Positions 41,223-50,372 of a stretch of DNA of 64,000 nt are shown here, piece by piece. A program made the position numbers and the translations under genes. The notes below the pieces were generated by a model. That model was not told the origin of the DNA and did not search any database. It worked only from the letters and a program-made list of their open reading frames with translations. The DNA is taken from assembly GCA_902590915.1 (NCBI GenBank), contig CACIYQ010000003.1:1-64000 (forward strand), read 5' to 3'. This DNA is from an uncultured Pelagibacteraceae bacterium. GTDB taxonomy: Bacteria > Pseudomonadota > Alphaproteobacteria > Pelagibacterales > Pelagibacteraceae. Positions within the stretch are counted from its first letter, which is position 1; every line of letters begins with the position of its first letter.

Positions 41223-41249
41223 TGTTAGCGATTTAATTAATCGCTAACA
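41223..41249 (-). terminator. Hairpin downstream of MmgE/PrpD paralogue 4
   Basis: Perfect 11-bp stem TGTTAGCGATT-TAATT-AATCGCTAACA just past the stop codon. Confidence 0.65.
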
Positions 41250-41262
41250 TAAAAATGTGATT

Positions 41263-42687
41263 TTATTTGGATAAAAGCCTACTCAATTTAGAAATATCTT
41301 TCATTTTTTCTAATTTACTAACAGCTTGAATAATTGCCTTCGCCTTCTTTGTTGGCCATTTTGCAAATTCACAACAACCCATAAACTTATCTGCTACTTC
41401 ATCGTATGTCATAGGTATCATTGGACTTCCTTTACCAAAATCTCCTCTACCTGAAATTTTTTTGCCATTTTTAAGATAAATATCAATAATTGTAGTCATT
41501 TTGTCGTAACCAGCTGCTTCAGCTATTTTATTTTTATAAAAGTTTATTTTTCTAAGCATGTTTTGAACATCCGGTTTGTTAATTCTTTTATCCTGATATT
41601 CTGGAATATATGCTCTTCTCTGAACTAGCAAAATTGCCATAGAATATTCCATACTAAATTTAGCTTGAAACTCATTAGTTGGTCTATGATGAATTAATGC
41701 ATTTTGCATATTATGATTAGTTCCAACATCAACTTTAATTACATCTTGTGGTTTTATATCGTGCTTCAAAATTAATTCTAACATTTTTGTCATTCCGGGA
41801 TGGGTTAATGAACCACAGGGATGGGGTTTAATTGAAACACCAGGTTTTGAAAAAGTCCATGGTCTTCCAAGCTGACCTTTAATAGATTTTAAATTATAAC
41901 CCCCTCCATGAGCTTGAAAAAACCCTCTCGGAGACTCTAAAATTTTATCAGTAGCAGTCCAACCTAAGCCCACAAGATCACAAGCGACAACTCCACTTTC
42001 AGCTGCTCTTCCAGCATGTAAGGGTTTAGTCATTGTACCAAAATTTTCTCTTAACCCTGCGCTCAAAGTTGCAGCCACTGCTAAGGATTGTTGAATTTGA
42101 GAAACATTATAGCCACGGATTTTTGCTGCAGCTGCAGCTGAGGCTAAAGTTCCACATGTGGATGTTGAATGAAAACCATGCTGATAATGTCTTGGAGACA
42201 TTGCTTCAGAAACTTTACATTCTACGTCAACACCTACTAAGTAGGCATTTAAGAACTCTTTTCCACTAATTTTCTTTAACTCTCCCTCTGCATATGCGCT
42301 TGGTAGGCATGGGGCAGTAGGGTGTGTCAATAATCCATAAACTCTATCTTTTTGTACAGCTAATTGAGTATCATCGTAGTCATCAGAATGTATACCTGTT
42401 CCATTTGCTAAGGCAGCAAATCGAGAAGTTACTTTCATTTTAGAGCCAATCACTGTTGCTCTACCTTTTGCAGAGTTTTGTTTTATGTGTTTAAATAAAT
42501 AATCACCAGTCCTTGCTACAGAACCAGATAAAGCTAAACCAAAACCGTCTAGAATATGTTTTTTTGCTAACTCAACAACATTTTTTGGAATTGAATTAAA
42601 CTTATTCTTCTTAACAAATTGAGCAACGTATTTAGTTAAATTTTTTCCTTTATCAGACTGAATATTTGGCGTGTAAGCTTTTCCCAT
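41263..42687 (-). CDS. MmgE/PrpD family protein (paralogue 4)
   Basis: GTGIHSDDYDDTQLAVQKDRVYGLLTHPTAPCLPSAYAEGE; YQHGFHSTSTCGTLASAAAAAK; KPHPCGSLTHPGMTKMLEL. Confidence 0.9.
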   Translation of the reverse strand: MGKAYTPNIQSDKGKNLTKYVAQFVKKNKFNSIPKNVVELAKKHILDGFGLALSGSVARTGDYLFKHIKQNSAKGRATVIGSKMKVTSRFAALANGTGIHSDDYDDTQLAVQKDRVYGLLTHPTAPCLPSAYAEGELKKISGKEFLNAYLVGVDVECKVSEAMSPRHYQHGFHSTSTCGTLASAAAAAKIRGYNVSQIQQSLAVAATLSAGLRENFGTMTKPLHAGRAAESGVVACDLVGLGWTATDKILESPRGFFQAHGGGYNLKSIKGQLGRPWTFSKPGVSIKPHPCGSLTHPGMTKMLELILKHDIKPQDVIKVDVGTNHNMQNALIHHRPTNEFQAKFSMEYSMAILLVQRRAYIPEYQDKRINKPDVQNMLRKINFYKNKIAEAAGYDKMTTIIDIYLKNGKKISGRGDFGKGSPMIPMTYDEVADKFMGCCEFAKWPTKKAKAIIQAVSKLEKMKDISKLSRLLSK

Positions 42688-42759
42688 AATTGATTTCCTT
42701 TGCTGTTATTCAACAGTTTCAACAAAAATTTATAGATTGTCAACAAATTTTATATTATA

Positions 42760-42783
42760 AAATCTTGTTTCACATTGTAAAAC
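42760..42783. promoter_or_regulatory. Candidate IclR-family operator, site C
   Basis: AAATCTTGTTTCACATTGTAAAAC; near-palindrome GTTTCACA-T-TGTAAAAC, ends 2 nt before the iclR-like ATG. Confidence 0.6.
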
Positions 42784-42785
42784 TT

Positions 42786-43454
42786 ATGAGTAATATAAAA
42801 GTTCTAGATAAAACTTTTCAGATATTAAATTCTTTTGATGATGCTAATAAAAGTATTTCTCTAAAAGATTTAACAATTATTACCAAACTTAATAAATCAA
42901 CAATATTAAGAATTTGTAATTCATTAATTAAATATAATTTTTTAATTAAAAATGAAATTAATGGAAGCTACCGTCTTGGTCCAGGTAGTTGGAAATTAGG
43001 ATCAATATACAACTCAAATTTCAGGTCTGGTGAGGAAATAAGAGAAATTTTGGGTAAAATTTGTGCAACGACTGGTCAATCTGCAGGCTATTGGGTCAAG
43101 GCTGGTACAAAAAAAGTTTGTTTATATAGAGTGAATTCTAAATCTGAATTAAATCATTATGTAGTTGAGGGTACAACTTTTGAATTAAAATCAGCAACAG
43201 GAAAAGTTTTAAGTGCGTTTACTGGTGGAAATGACGATTTAAAAAATGCTATTGAAAAAAAAGGGTACATTTACACTAAAGGTGAAAGATTAGATAATAT
43301 AGCAAGTGTTGCAATTCCAATTTTTGATAATCAAAATAATTTTAAAGGTACTTTAAGTATATCAGGCTGGAAACAATTTTTTACTAGCAAAACAGTATCA
43401 AGTTTCTATAAAACCTTATTGAAATATAAAGACCAAATTAAAGTATTATTATAA
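42786..43454 (+). CDS. IclR-family transcriptional regulator
   Basis: N-terminal wHTH LKDLTIITKLNKSTILRICNSLIKYNFL; NGSYRLGPGSWKLGSIY; VASVAIPIFD-type C-terminal domain; start trimmed to MSNIKV. Confidence 0.9.
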   Translation: MSNIKVLDKTFQILNSFDDANKSISLKDLTIITKLNKSTILRICNSLIKYNFLIKNEINGSYRLGPGSWKLGSIYNSNFRSGEEIREILGKICATTGQSAGYWVKAGTKKVCLYRVNSKSELNHYVVEGTTFELKSATGKVLSAFTGGNDDLKNAIEKKGYIYTKGERLDNIASVAIPIFDNQNNFKGTLSISGWKQFFTSKTVSSFYKTLLKYKDQIKVLL

Positions 43455-43459
43455 CTCAA

Positions 43460-44302
43460 GTGAATAAAAAAACTTCAAAACTTAAAAAATTTTTAAATGA
43501 TAAAAATTCATATAAGGTTCCATCATGTCATGATCCTTTGACAGCTAAATTAATTGAAAAAAAAGGTTTTAAAGTTTCATTCATTGGTGGTTTCGCTCTT
43601 TCCTCTGCTAGTCTTGGTTATCCCGACGCAAGTATTATTACCCAGAAAGAATTGGTAGATGCAACAAGATCAATATGCAATCAGACAAAGAACCCGATAA
43701 TTGTTGATGCAGATACAGGATTTGGCGGTTTAGCTAATGTATATAAAACTATTAAAGATTTAGAGCAGGCAGGTGCATCAGCTGTTATTTTAGAAGATCA
43801 AACTTTTCCAAAAAGATGCGCACTTACTAAAAAAGTAAAATTATTAGATTTAATGAAATCTGAAAAAAGAATTAAAACAGCAATTAAAGCTTCAAAAGAG
43901 AATAATAATATTATGATATTTGCTAGAACTGATGCTTTAAGTGTGGGCTCTATTAAAGAGTCTATAAAAAGAGCTAAAATGTTTAAAAAATTAGGTGCAC
44001 ATGCCGTATTTATAACTGGAATTAATAGTCTTAGAGAAATAAAATTAATTAAACAAAATTTAAAAAAAATTCCATTAATAATTAATATTACTCAAGATAT
44101 AAAATTTAATATATCAGATATTAAGAAAAGTGATTTCAAGTTCATTCTCTATTCTCAGCAACTCTTGAATAGCTATATCGATACTGTCAATGCAACATTA
44201 GAATTAATTAAAAATAATAAAAATCTTAAATTTAAAAACAAAGCATCAGATACTTTATCTTTGTTAAATTTTAAAAAGTATTTATCAATTGAAAATAACT
44301 GA
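43460..44302 (+). CDS. Isocitrate lyase/PEP mutase superfamily protein (divergent; methylisocitrate lyase-like)
   Basis: PSCHDPLTAKLIEKKGFKVSFIGGFALSSASLGYPDAS; IVDADTGFGG; ILEDQTFPKRCALTKK; IFARTDAL. Confidence 0.85.
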   Translation: MNKKTSKLKKFLNDKNSYKVPSCHDPLTAKLIEKKGFKVSFIGGFALSSASLGYPDASIITQKELVDATRSICNQTKNPIIVDADTGFGGLANVYKTIKDLEQAGASAVILEDQTFPKRCALTKKVKLLDLMKSEKRIKTAIKASKENNNIMIFARTDALSVGSIKESIKRAKMFKKLGAHAVFITGINSLREIKLIKQNLKKIPLIINITQDIKFNISDIKKSDFKFILYSQQLLNSYIDTVNATLELIKNNKNLKFKNKASDTLSLLNFKKYLSIENN

Positions 44303-44304
44303 AA

Positions 44305-45363
44305 ATGAAAGAATATTATTTAGCCTTTAGACGTAGTTTAAAAAGTATTATTATTGGCATTATTGGTGGATATATTGGTACGTTAATTAATTTACCATTA
44401 CCTTGGTTGTTGGGGGCTCTATTATTAAACCTCTTTGTATCCTTTAGTAGTTACAAAGTTACTTTTGATAAAAAAATTTTTTTACCCGTCCTTTTGATTA
44501 TAGGTGTAATTCTTGCAGGTTCCTTCAACATAACTTTACTTTATAAAATCCACTTGTGGATTTACTCTTCAATAGCAATGATTTTATGCACAATAGCAGG
44601 AACTATCGCAGCATCTTTTTATTTTTATAAGATATGTAAATTTAACAAGTTGGTTTCTATTTTGGCAGCTCTACCTGGAGCATTTGTAGTTATAGCTGGA
44701 GCAATTAATGATATCACTACAGATAAAAAAAAAAGTGGGCAAGTTGTAATTCCTCAAGCCACTAGAGTCTTGTTTATTGTTTTATTTTTACCCTTTATTT
44801 TTGTCACTCAGATTGGATATCAAGAAATAGATTCTTTTGGCAATACCCCAACATTTGATTTGAGATACTTTGGGGAATTAATATTTTTAATTATAGTATC
44901 TCTAATAGGTACAAAAGTCTTAGAAAAGTTCAGAATACCATCAGCACCAATACTTGCAGCAATGATTGTTGCAGGTTTTTTTTATACATTTGAGTTTACT
45001 ACAGCAAAGTTTCCTGATGTATTTATAAATGTTGCCTTTGTATTTTTAGGATCTGCAATTGGCTGTAGACTAAGTGGATTAGCTCCAAAAGAGATATTAT
45101 TTTACTCTTTTCATGGAGCAATTATGTCAGCAATTTTGTTGGCAATTGCAGCTTTCTTTGCATACTTACTAAAAATATTCTTTGGCTTTGATTTTATGTC
45201 AGCTTTTTTAAGTTTTGCACCAGGTGGATTACATGAAATGGTTGTAATAAGTGTTGCATACAATATAGATCCACTTTTTGTAAGCTATCATCATTTTTTG
45301 AGAATTTTTTTCATAATATTTTCTATCCCATTTATTTTAAAAATAATGAAGAAAAAAAATTAA
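44305..45363 (+). CDS. AbrB-family (ammonia monooxygenase-type) integral membrane protein
   Basis: Two-repeat TM architecture; GGYIGTLINLPLPWLLGALLL; FLSFAPGGLHEMVVISVA. Confidence 0.8.
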   Translation: MKEYYLAFRRSLKSIIIGIIGGYIGTLINLPLPWLLGALLLNLFVSFSSYKVTFDKKIFLPVLLIIGVILAGSFNITLLYKIHLWIYSSIAMILCTIAGTIAASFYFYKICKFNKLVSILAALPGAFVVIAGAINDITTDKKKSGQVVIPQATRVLFIVLFLPFIFVTQIGYQEIDSFGNTPTFDLRYFGELIFLIIVSLIGTKVLEKFRIPSAPILAAMIVAGFFYTFEFTTAKFPDVFINVAFVFLGSAIGCRLSGLAPKEILFYSFHGAIMSAILLAIAAFFAYLLKIFFGFDFMSAFLSFAPGGLHEMVVISVAYNIDPLFVSYHHFLRIFFIIFSIPFILKIMKKKN

Positions 45364-45413
45364 TTTAAATATTAATAATTAAAATAATAATGTAATTTAA
45401 TTTACATATTATC

Positions 45414-46547
45414 ATGGAAACTAATTCAGCAATTAATCTAAAAGAACATAAAATTTTTTTTGTAGGAGGGGAGAGTTTTTTAGCTGATGGAAAAAAGGTT
45501 ATCAGAGGACAAATGTATGTGGAGCAATTTGAACCTGTTAAAACTAATAATAAAAATATTATTTTAATTCATGGTGGTGGACAAAGTGGATCAGGTTTTA
45601 TTACTACAGCGGACGGCAGACGAGGGTGGATGCATGATTTTTTATCCTCAGGATACACAGTTTATGTTGTAGATCAACCAGGTAGAGCAAGATCTGGTTA
45701 TTCAGAAAAATTGTATGGAAATTATATAGATAGAGAGACAAATATAGACGATGCTGAAAGAAGATTTACGGGCATGTCAAAAAAAGGAAATTGGCCACAA
45801 TCAAAAACACATACTCAGTGGCCTGGAACTGGATTAAGAGGAGATAATATTTTTGAGCAATACATGGCCTCACAAGTAAATACTATGTCAGATAGAATTT
45901 ATATAGAAGAGATATCAAAAAAAGCACTTTCCGAATTGATTGATTTGATAGGACACACTGCAGTTTTAGGTCATAGTCAAGGGGGACCTTTTTGTTGGCT
46001 TGCTGCTGATTTAAGACCAGACAAAGTAAAATGTTGTATAGCTGTGGAACCAAATGGACCTCCTTTTTTTAATGTTTCTTACGGAGGTGTTAAGCATAGT
46101 CATTTGGATAAGCAAACATTCAAAAAAAATGAGTATGATAAAGATTGGTATCAAACTAGTTCTGAACTAGATCGAATTAATGGTATCACCTATTCACCAT
46201 TGACATATGACCCTCCTTTAAAAAAAGATGAAAAATTAATTCCTGAGCTTGATAAAAACAATACAAAGGATGATTTGGTTCAGTGTTTCTTACAAAAAGA
46301 ACCTGCAAGAAAATTGAAAAATTTGTCCAAAACAAATATTCTTATTCTGACAGGTCAGTCCTCATATCATGCACCATACGATCATGGAACTAGTAATTTT
46401 TTAAATCAAGCAGGGGTTAAGCACGAATTTATTAGGCTGGAGGACCACGACATAATGGGTAATGGTCATATGATGATGCATGAAAAAAATAGCAAAGAAA
46501 TTTCTACATTTATTAGTAATTGGATAGAAAAAAATTATAGCATTTAG
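45414..46547 (+). CDS. Alpha/beta hydrolase (esterase-like)
   Basis: ILIHGGGQSGSGF oxyanion region; AVLGHSQGGPFCWLAADLRP nucleophile elbow; C-terminal GNGHMMMHEKNS. Confidence 0.85.
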   Translation: METNSAINLKEHKIFFVGGESFLADGKKVIRGQMYVEQFEPVKTNNKNIILIHGGGQSGSGFITTADGRRGWMHDFLSSGYTVYVVDQPGRARSGYSEKLYGNYIDRETNIDDAERRFTGMSKKGNWPQSKTHTQWPGTGLRGDNIFEQYMASQVNTMSDRIYIEEISKKALSELIDLIGHTAVLGHSQGGPFCWLAADLRPDKVKCCIAVEPNGPPFFNVSYGGVKHSHLDKQTFKKNEYDKDWYQTSSELDRINGITYSPLTYDPPLKKDEKLIPELDKNNTKDDLVQCFLQKEPARKLKNLSKTNILILTGQSSYHAPYDHGTSNFLNQAGVKHEFIRLEDHDIMGNGHMMMHEKNSKEISTFISNWIEKNYSI

Positions 46548-46586
46548 TTATTTATGTATAATCAACCACTGATTATATAGAGTAAT

Positions 46587-47261
46587 ATGATTAATAAAAT
46601 TGTAAATTTAGGTGACTCAGCTTTATATTGTGATTTTGGACAAGAAGTAAATAAGGAAATTAATTCTAAAGTAATAAAATATTTTAATTCTGTTAGAAAA
46701 AGTAATATCGAAGGTATTACCAATGTTACTCCTTCATACAACAAACTTATAATTTCTTTTAATTTATCAATCACAAATTTTAAAAAAATAAAAAAAGAAA
46801 TTGAGGTATTAAATATCGATTATGAAAATAAAATTATTAATAAAGAAATACAAATACCTGTTTGCTGTGAAAGCTCTTTTTCTCTAGATATTAAAAGATT
46901 AGAAAAAAAATTGAGTTTAAACAGAGAACAAATTCTAGAAAAATTTTTTAATAAAAAATACTTTTGTTACATGACTGGATTTATAGCTGGTATGCCTTTC
47001 TTAGGGGATCTAGATGAAAATATGAGAGCTAATAGGTTAGAAACTCCACGTGTTAAAGTACCTAAGGGATCAATTGGATTAACTGAACAATTTACAAATA
47101 TTTATACATTTGAAAGTCCCGGTGGTTGGAACATTATTGGAAACACTCCTTTAAATATTTTCAATAATCTAAATGAAAATGAACCAAACTTAATTAGTCC
47201 AGGAGATACAGTCATTTTCAAAGAAATAACTTCTAGTGAATATAAAAATTATCATGATTAA
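46587..47261 (+). CDS. pxpB: 5-oxoprolinase subunit B (KipI-like)
   Basis: IPVCCESSFSLDIKRL; YMTGFIAGMPFLGDLDENM; GSIGLTEQFTNIYTFESPGGWNIIGNTPL. Confidence 0.93.
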   Translation: MINKIVNLGDSALYCDFGQEVNKEINSKVIKYFNSVRKSNIEGITNVTPSYNKLIISFNLSITNFKKIKKEIEVLNIDYENKIINKEIQIPVCCESSFSLDIKRLEKKLSLNREQILEKFFNKKYFCYMTGFIAGMPFLGDLDENMRANRLETPRVKVPKGSIGLTEQFTNIYTFESPGGWNIIGNTPLNIFNNLNENEPNLISPGDTVIFKEITSSEYKNYHD

Positions 47262-48198
47262 TTCTTATTTTAAATTCATCAGATCTGGAATAAATACAAC
47301 CTATCAGGATAAAGGTAGAGAAAATTTATATCATATTGGAATTCCATATAGTGGAGCCATGGATAATAGAAATTTTCTTATTGCAAATAAATTAGTTAAC
47401 AATAACTTAAATGCACCTGTTTTAGAATTTGCCTATCAAGGTCCTCATCTAAAATACCAAGGAGATACAATAATTATTGCTATAACTGGCGATGTAATTT
47501 TTAAAATTATAAAAAATGGTGTTGAATACACTGGAAATTGTTATGAGAGCTATCAAATAGAAAACGGAGATGAAATAGATATAATCTCAACTAACAAAAC
47601 GATATATGGATATTTAGCTATTGGTGGAGAAATTGATATAAAGTTTCAGTGGAAAAGTTGTTCAATTAATACCAATGCTAAAATAGGCTCTAATAATGGA
47701 AAGAAATTAGAAAACAATCAGACTATAAAACTATTAAAATTAAATTCTAACAAAGACAAAAAAAAAATAGATTACACCAATTCAAAAGTTGAAAATATTA
47801 GAGTTATTAAAGGTACAAATTTTAATTACTTTTCAGACGAAGGAATAAAAATTTTTTTTGAAAAAAAATTTATAGTTTCAAAACTGTCTGATAGAATGGG
47901 AATGAGACTTCAAGGAAATAAAATAAATAATGTTGTAAATACAAATATAAAGTCTGAAGGATTAATTAAAGGTGTAATTCAAGTTCCACCAGACGGAAAT
48001 CCAATTATAATGTTATCAGATCATGGTACAATTGGTGGCTATCCAAAAATTGGGGTTGTAGCTAGTGTCGATTATGACCGATTGGTTCAAATAACCCCAG
48101 GATCAGAAATTAAGTTTACAGAAATACAATTAACTGATGCAGAAACATTGTTTAAGCTGTATGAGATGGATACGGACAATCTACTTAGTCAAATTTAA
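47254..48198 (+). CDS. pxpC: 5-oxoprolinase subunit C (KipA-like biotin-dependent carboxylase-like domain)
   Basis: YFKFIRSGINTTYQDKGRENLYHIGIPYSGAMD; ISDRMGMRL-like LSDRMGMRLQG; MLSDHGTIGGYPKIGVV; start trimmed from GTG 47236. Confidence 0.92.
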   Translation: MINSYFKFIRSGINTTYQDKGRENLYHIGIPYSGAMDNRNFLIANKLVNNNLNAPVLEFAYQGPHLKYQGDTIIIAITGDVIFKIIKNGVEYTGNCYESYQIENGDEIDIISTNKTIYGYLAIGGEIDIKFQWKSCSINTNAKIGSNNGKKLENNQTIKLLKLNSNKDKKKIDYTNSKVENIRVIKGTNFNYFSDEGIKIFFEKKFIVSKLSDRMGMRLQGNKINNVVNTNIKSEGLIKGVIQVPPDGNPIIMLSDHGTIGGYPKIGVVASVDYDRLVQITPGSEIKFTEIQLTDAETLFKLYEMDTDNLLSQI

Positions 48199-49070
48199 TG
48201 AATGTAATTAGAAAATTGCCAGGTCCCTTATTAGTATTTCTTGGTGCTTGCAGTCTAAGTTTTGGCGGTTTAATAGTTAAGTCGTTTGAAGGTGCAACTC
48301 TTTGGCAAATTTTATTTTGGAGAACAGTTTTTTTTCTAATCATAATTAGTCTTTACTTAATCATAACTTACAAAAAAAAAGTATTTCGCTCATTCTATAA
48401 TTTAGGATTTCCAGGATTTATTGGAGGTTTTGTTTTATCATTTGGTTTTTGTGGATACGTTTTTGCAATGTATAACACTACTGTCGCAAATGCTAATTTC
48501 ATAATTCAAACACAAACAATCTTTTTAGCAATTTTTGGATATTTTTTTCTAAAGGAAAAAATTTCAGTCATCACACTTACTTCTATTATATTGGCAGTTT
48601 CTGGTATCCTTTTGATGGTAGGAAACTCTCTATCCCCAGGTCAAATGACAGGAAATGTTGCTGCGTTTATAATGCCAATTTCGTTTGCAGTTTTAATATT
48701 AGTTGTAAGAAAATATCCTAATGTAGATATGGTGCCAGCACAATTTATTGCTGGAATTTTTGCTCTAACTATTGGTTTTTTAATGTCTGGAAAAATTTTA
48801 ATTTCTGCACATGATATTTTTCTAGGTTTCCTTGCAGGTTTTATGCAATTAGGATTTGGATTTATTTTAATTACAATTGGTGCTCAAAGAACACCATCCG
48901 CTATGGTTGGAATCATAATGTTGACAGAGGCAGTTCTCGGACCACTTTGGGCATGGATATTTATTAACGAACAGCCACCATTTATAGTGATTATTGGAGG
49001 GGCAATTGTAATTTTTGCAGTATTACTTCAATTTTACAATCTTTATTCCTTAGAAAAAAAGACTGCTTAA
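48198..49070 (+). CDS. DMT-family (EamA) transporter
   Basis: Ten predicted TM segments; WQILFWRTVFF; GAQRTPSAMVGIIMLTEAVLGPLWAWIFINEQP. Confidence 0.88.
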   Translation: MNVIRKLPGPLLVFLGACSLSFGGLIVKSFEGATLWQILFWRTVFFLIIISLYLIITYKKKVFRSFYNLGFPGFIGGFVLSFGFCGYVFAMYNTTVANANFIIQTQTIFLAIFGYFFLKEKISVITLTSIILAVSGILLMVGNSLSPGQMTGNVAAFIMPISFAVLILVVRKYPNVDMVPAQFIAGIFALTIGFLMSGKILISAHDIFLGFLAGFMQLGFGFILITIGAQRTPSAMVGIIMLTEAVLGPLWAWIFINEQPPFIVIIGGAIVIFAVLLQFYNLYSLEKKTA

Positions 49071-49074
49071 AATA

Positions 49075-49103
49075 TTGACATTAATCAATATATGTTAGAT
49101 TAT
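49075..49103 (+). promoter_or_regulatory. Predicted promoter of the gcv operon
   Basis: TTGACA (49075-49080), 17-nt spacer, GATTAT (49098-49103). Confidence 0.5.
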
Positions 49104-49109
49104 TTCACT

Positions 49110-49265
49110 ACGGGAGAGATCACGATTTTATTGTGACACCGAAGGAGCAACCACCCAGGAAACTCTCAGGTAAAAGGACCGTAACATATTAACTCTGGAA
49201 AGAGATTAGATTCTCGCCGAAGGAGTAAAACTCTCAGGCAAATATACAGATGGGTACAAAGAGTT
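49110..49265 (+). ncRNA. Tandem glycine riboswitch
   Basis: Aptamer 1: CGGGAGAGATCACG...ACACCGAAGGAGCAACCACCC...AACTCTCAGGTAAAAGGACCG; aptamer 2: CTCTGGAAAGAGATTAG...CGCCGAAGGAGTAAAACTCTCAGGCAAA...; directly upstream of gcvT. Confidence 0.95.
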
Positions 49266-49268
49266 AGT

Positions 49269-50372
49269 ATGGAAATTAAAAAAACATCTTTAAATAAGTT
49301 ACATCAAGATTGTCAGGCAAAGTTTGTTGAATTTGCTGGTTATGAGATGCCAATTCAATATAGCAAAGGTGTCATAGAAGAGCATAAATTTACAAGATCA
49401 CATGCTGGTATCTTTGATGTTTCACATATGGGTCAGTTATTTATTTATGGAAATGAAAATCTAACATCCGATCTTGAAAAAATTTTTCCTTTAGATCTAA
49501 AAAATCTTCAACAAAATTGCTCTAAGTACAGTTTTCTTATGAACGAAGAGGCAGGTATTTATGATGATCTTATAATTACCAAACTGGAAAATGGATACTT
49601 AATTATTTTAAATGCTGCATGCAAAGAAAAAGATTTTGAAATTTTAAACAATACATTATCTAAAAAATATAAAATGGAATTAAGTAATGATAGAGCTCTA
49701 GTTGCAATACAAGGTCCAAAAGCAGTAGAAATTTTAAATGAAACTATAAATGGGGTTAAAAACCTAACTTTTATGACTGGTGACTGGTTTGATTATAATG
49801 GTCAAAAGTTATTTGTTACTAGATCAGGATATACAGGAGAGGATGGTTTTGAAATATCCATTCTAAATGATTTAGCTGAAGTATTCACAAAAAGCTTAAT
49901 TAAGAAGGGTGCAGAATTAATTGGTCTTGGAGCAAGAGATACTTTGAGATTAGAGGCTGGATTGTGTTTATATGGTCATGAGTTAGACCTAAATAAAACT
50001 CCAGTAGAGGCAAACCTTAAATGGGCAATATCAAAGGAAAGATTATCGAATGGAGGTTTTGTTGGCTCTAATAAAATAATTAATCAAATTAAGGATGGTG
50101 CAAAACAAATAAGAGTTGGAATTAAACCTGAAGGCAGATTAATCGCTAGAGAAAAGACAAAGATTTTTAATGAAAGTGAGTTACCAATTGGAGAAATAAC
50201 AAGCGGCACATTTGGTCCAAGTATTAATGGTCCAATAGCAATGGGATATGTTGATAAAGAATTTTCTAAAATCAATACTAAAATTTTATTAGAGGTAAGA
50301 GGTAAAAAACATCCAGCAAATATTTGTAGGTTACCGTTCTACAAAAAAAGTTACGTGAAAGGAGTGAATTAA
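49269..50372 (+). CDS. gcvT: Glycine cleavage system aminomethyltransferase T protein
   Basis: [62 protein letters not shown]. Confidence 0.98.
   Translation: MEIKKTSLNKLHQDCQAKFVEFAGYEMPIQYSKGVIEEHKFTRSHAGIFDVSHMGQLFIYGNENLTSDLEKIFPLDLKNLQQNCSKYSFLMNEEAGIYDDLIITKLENGYLIILNAACKEKDFEILNNTLSKKYKMELSNDRALVAIQGPKAVEILNETINGVKNLTFMTGDWFDYNGQKLFVTRSGYTGEDGFEISILNDLAEVFTKSLIKKGAELIGLGARDTLRLEAGLCLYGHELDLNKTPVEANLKWAISKERLSNGGFVGSNKIINQIKDGAKQIRVGIKPEGRLIAREKTKIFNESELPIGEITSGTFGPSINGPIAMGYVDKEFSKINTKILLEVRGKKHPANICRLPFYKKSYVKGVN

Noticed and set aside
46562-46774. Antisense ORF at the start of pxpB
   Set aside because: Covered by pxpB, which has strong family motifs
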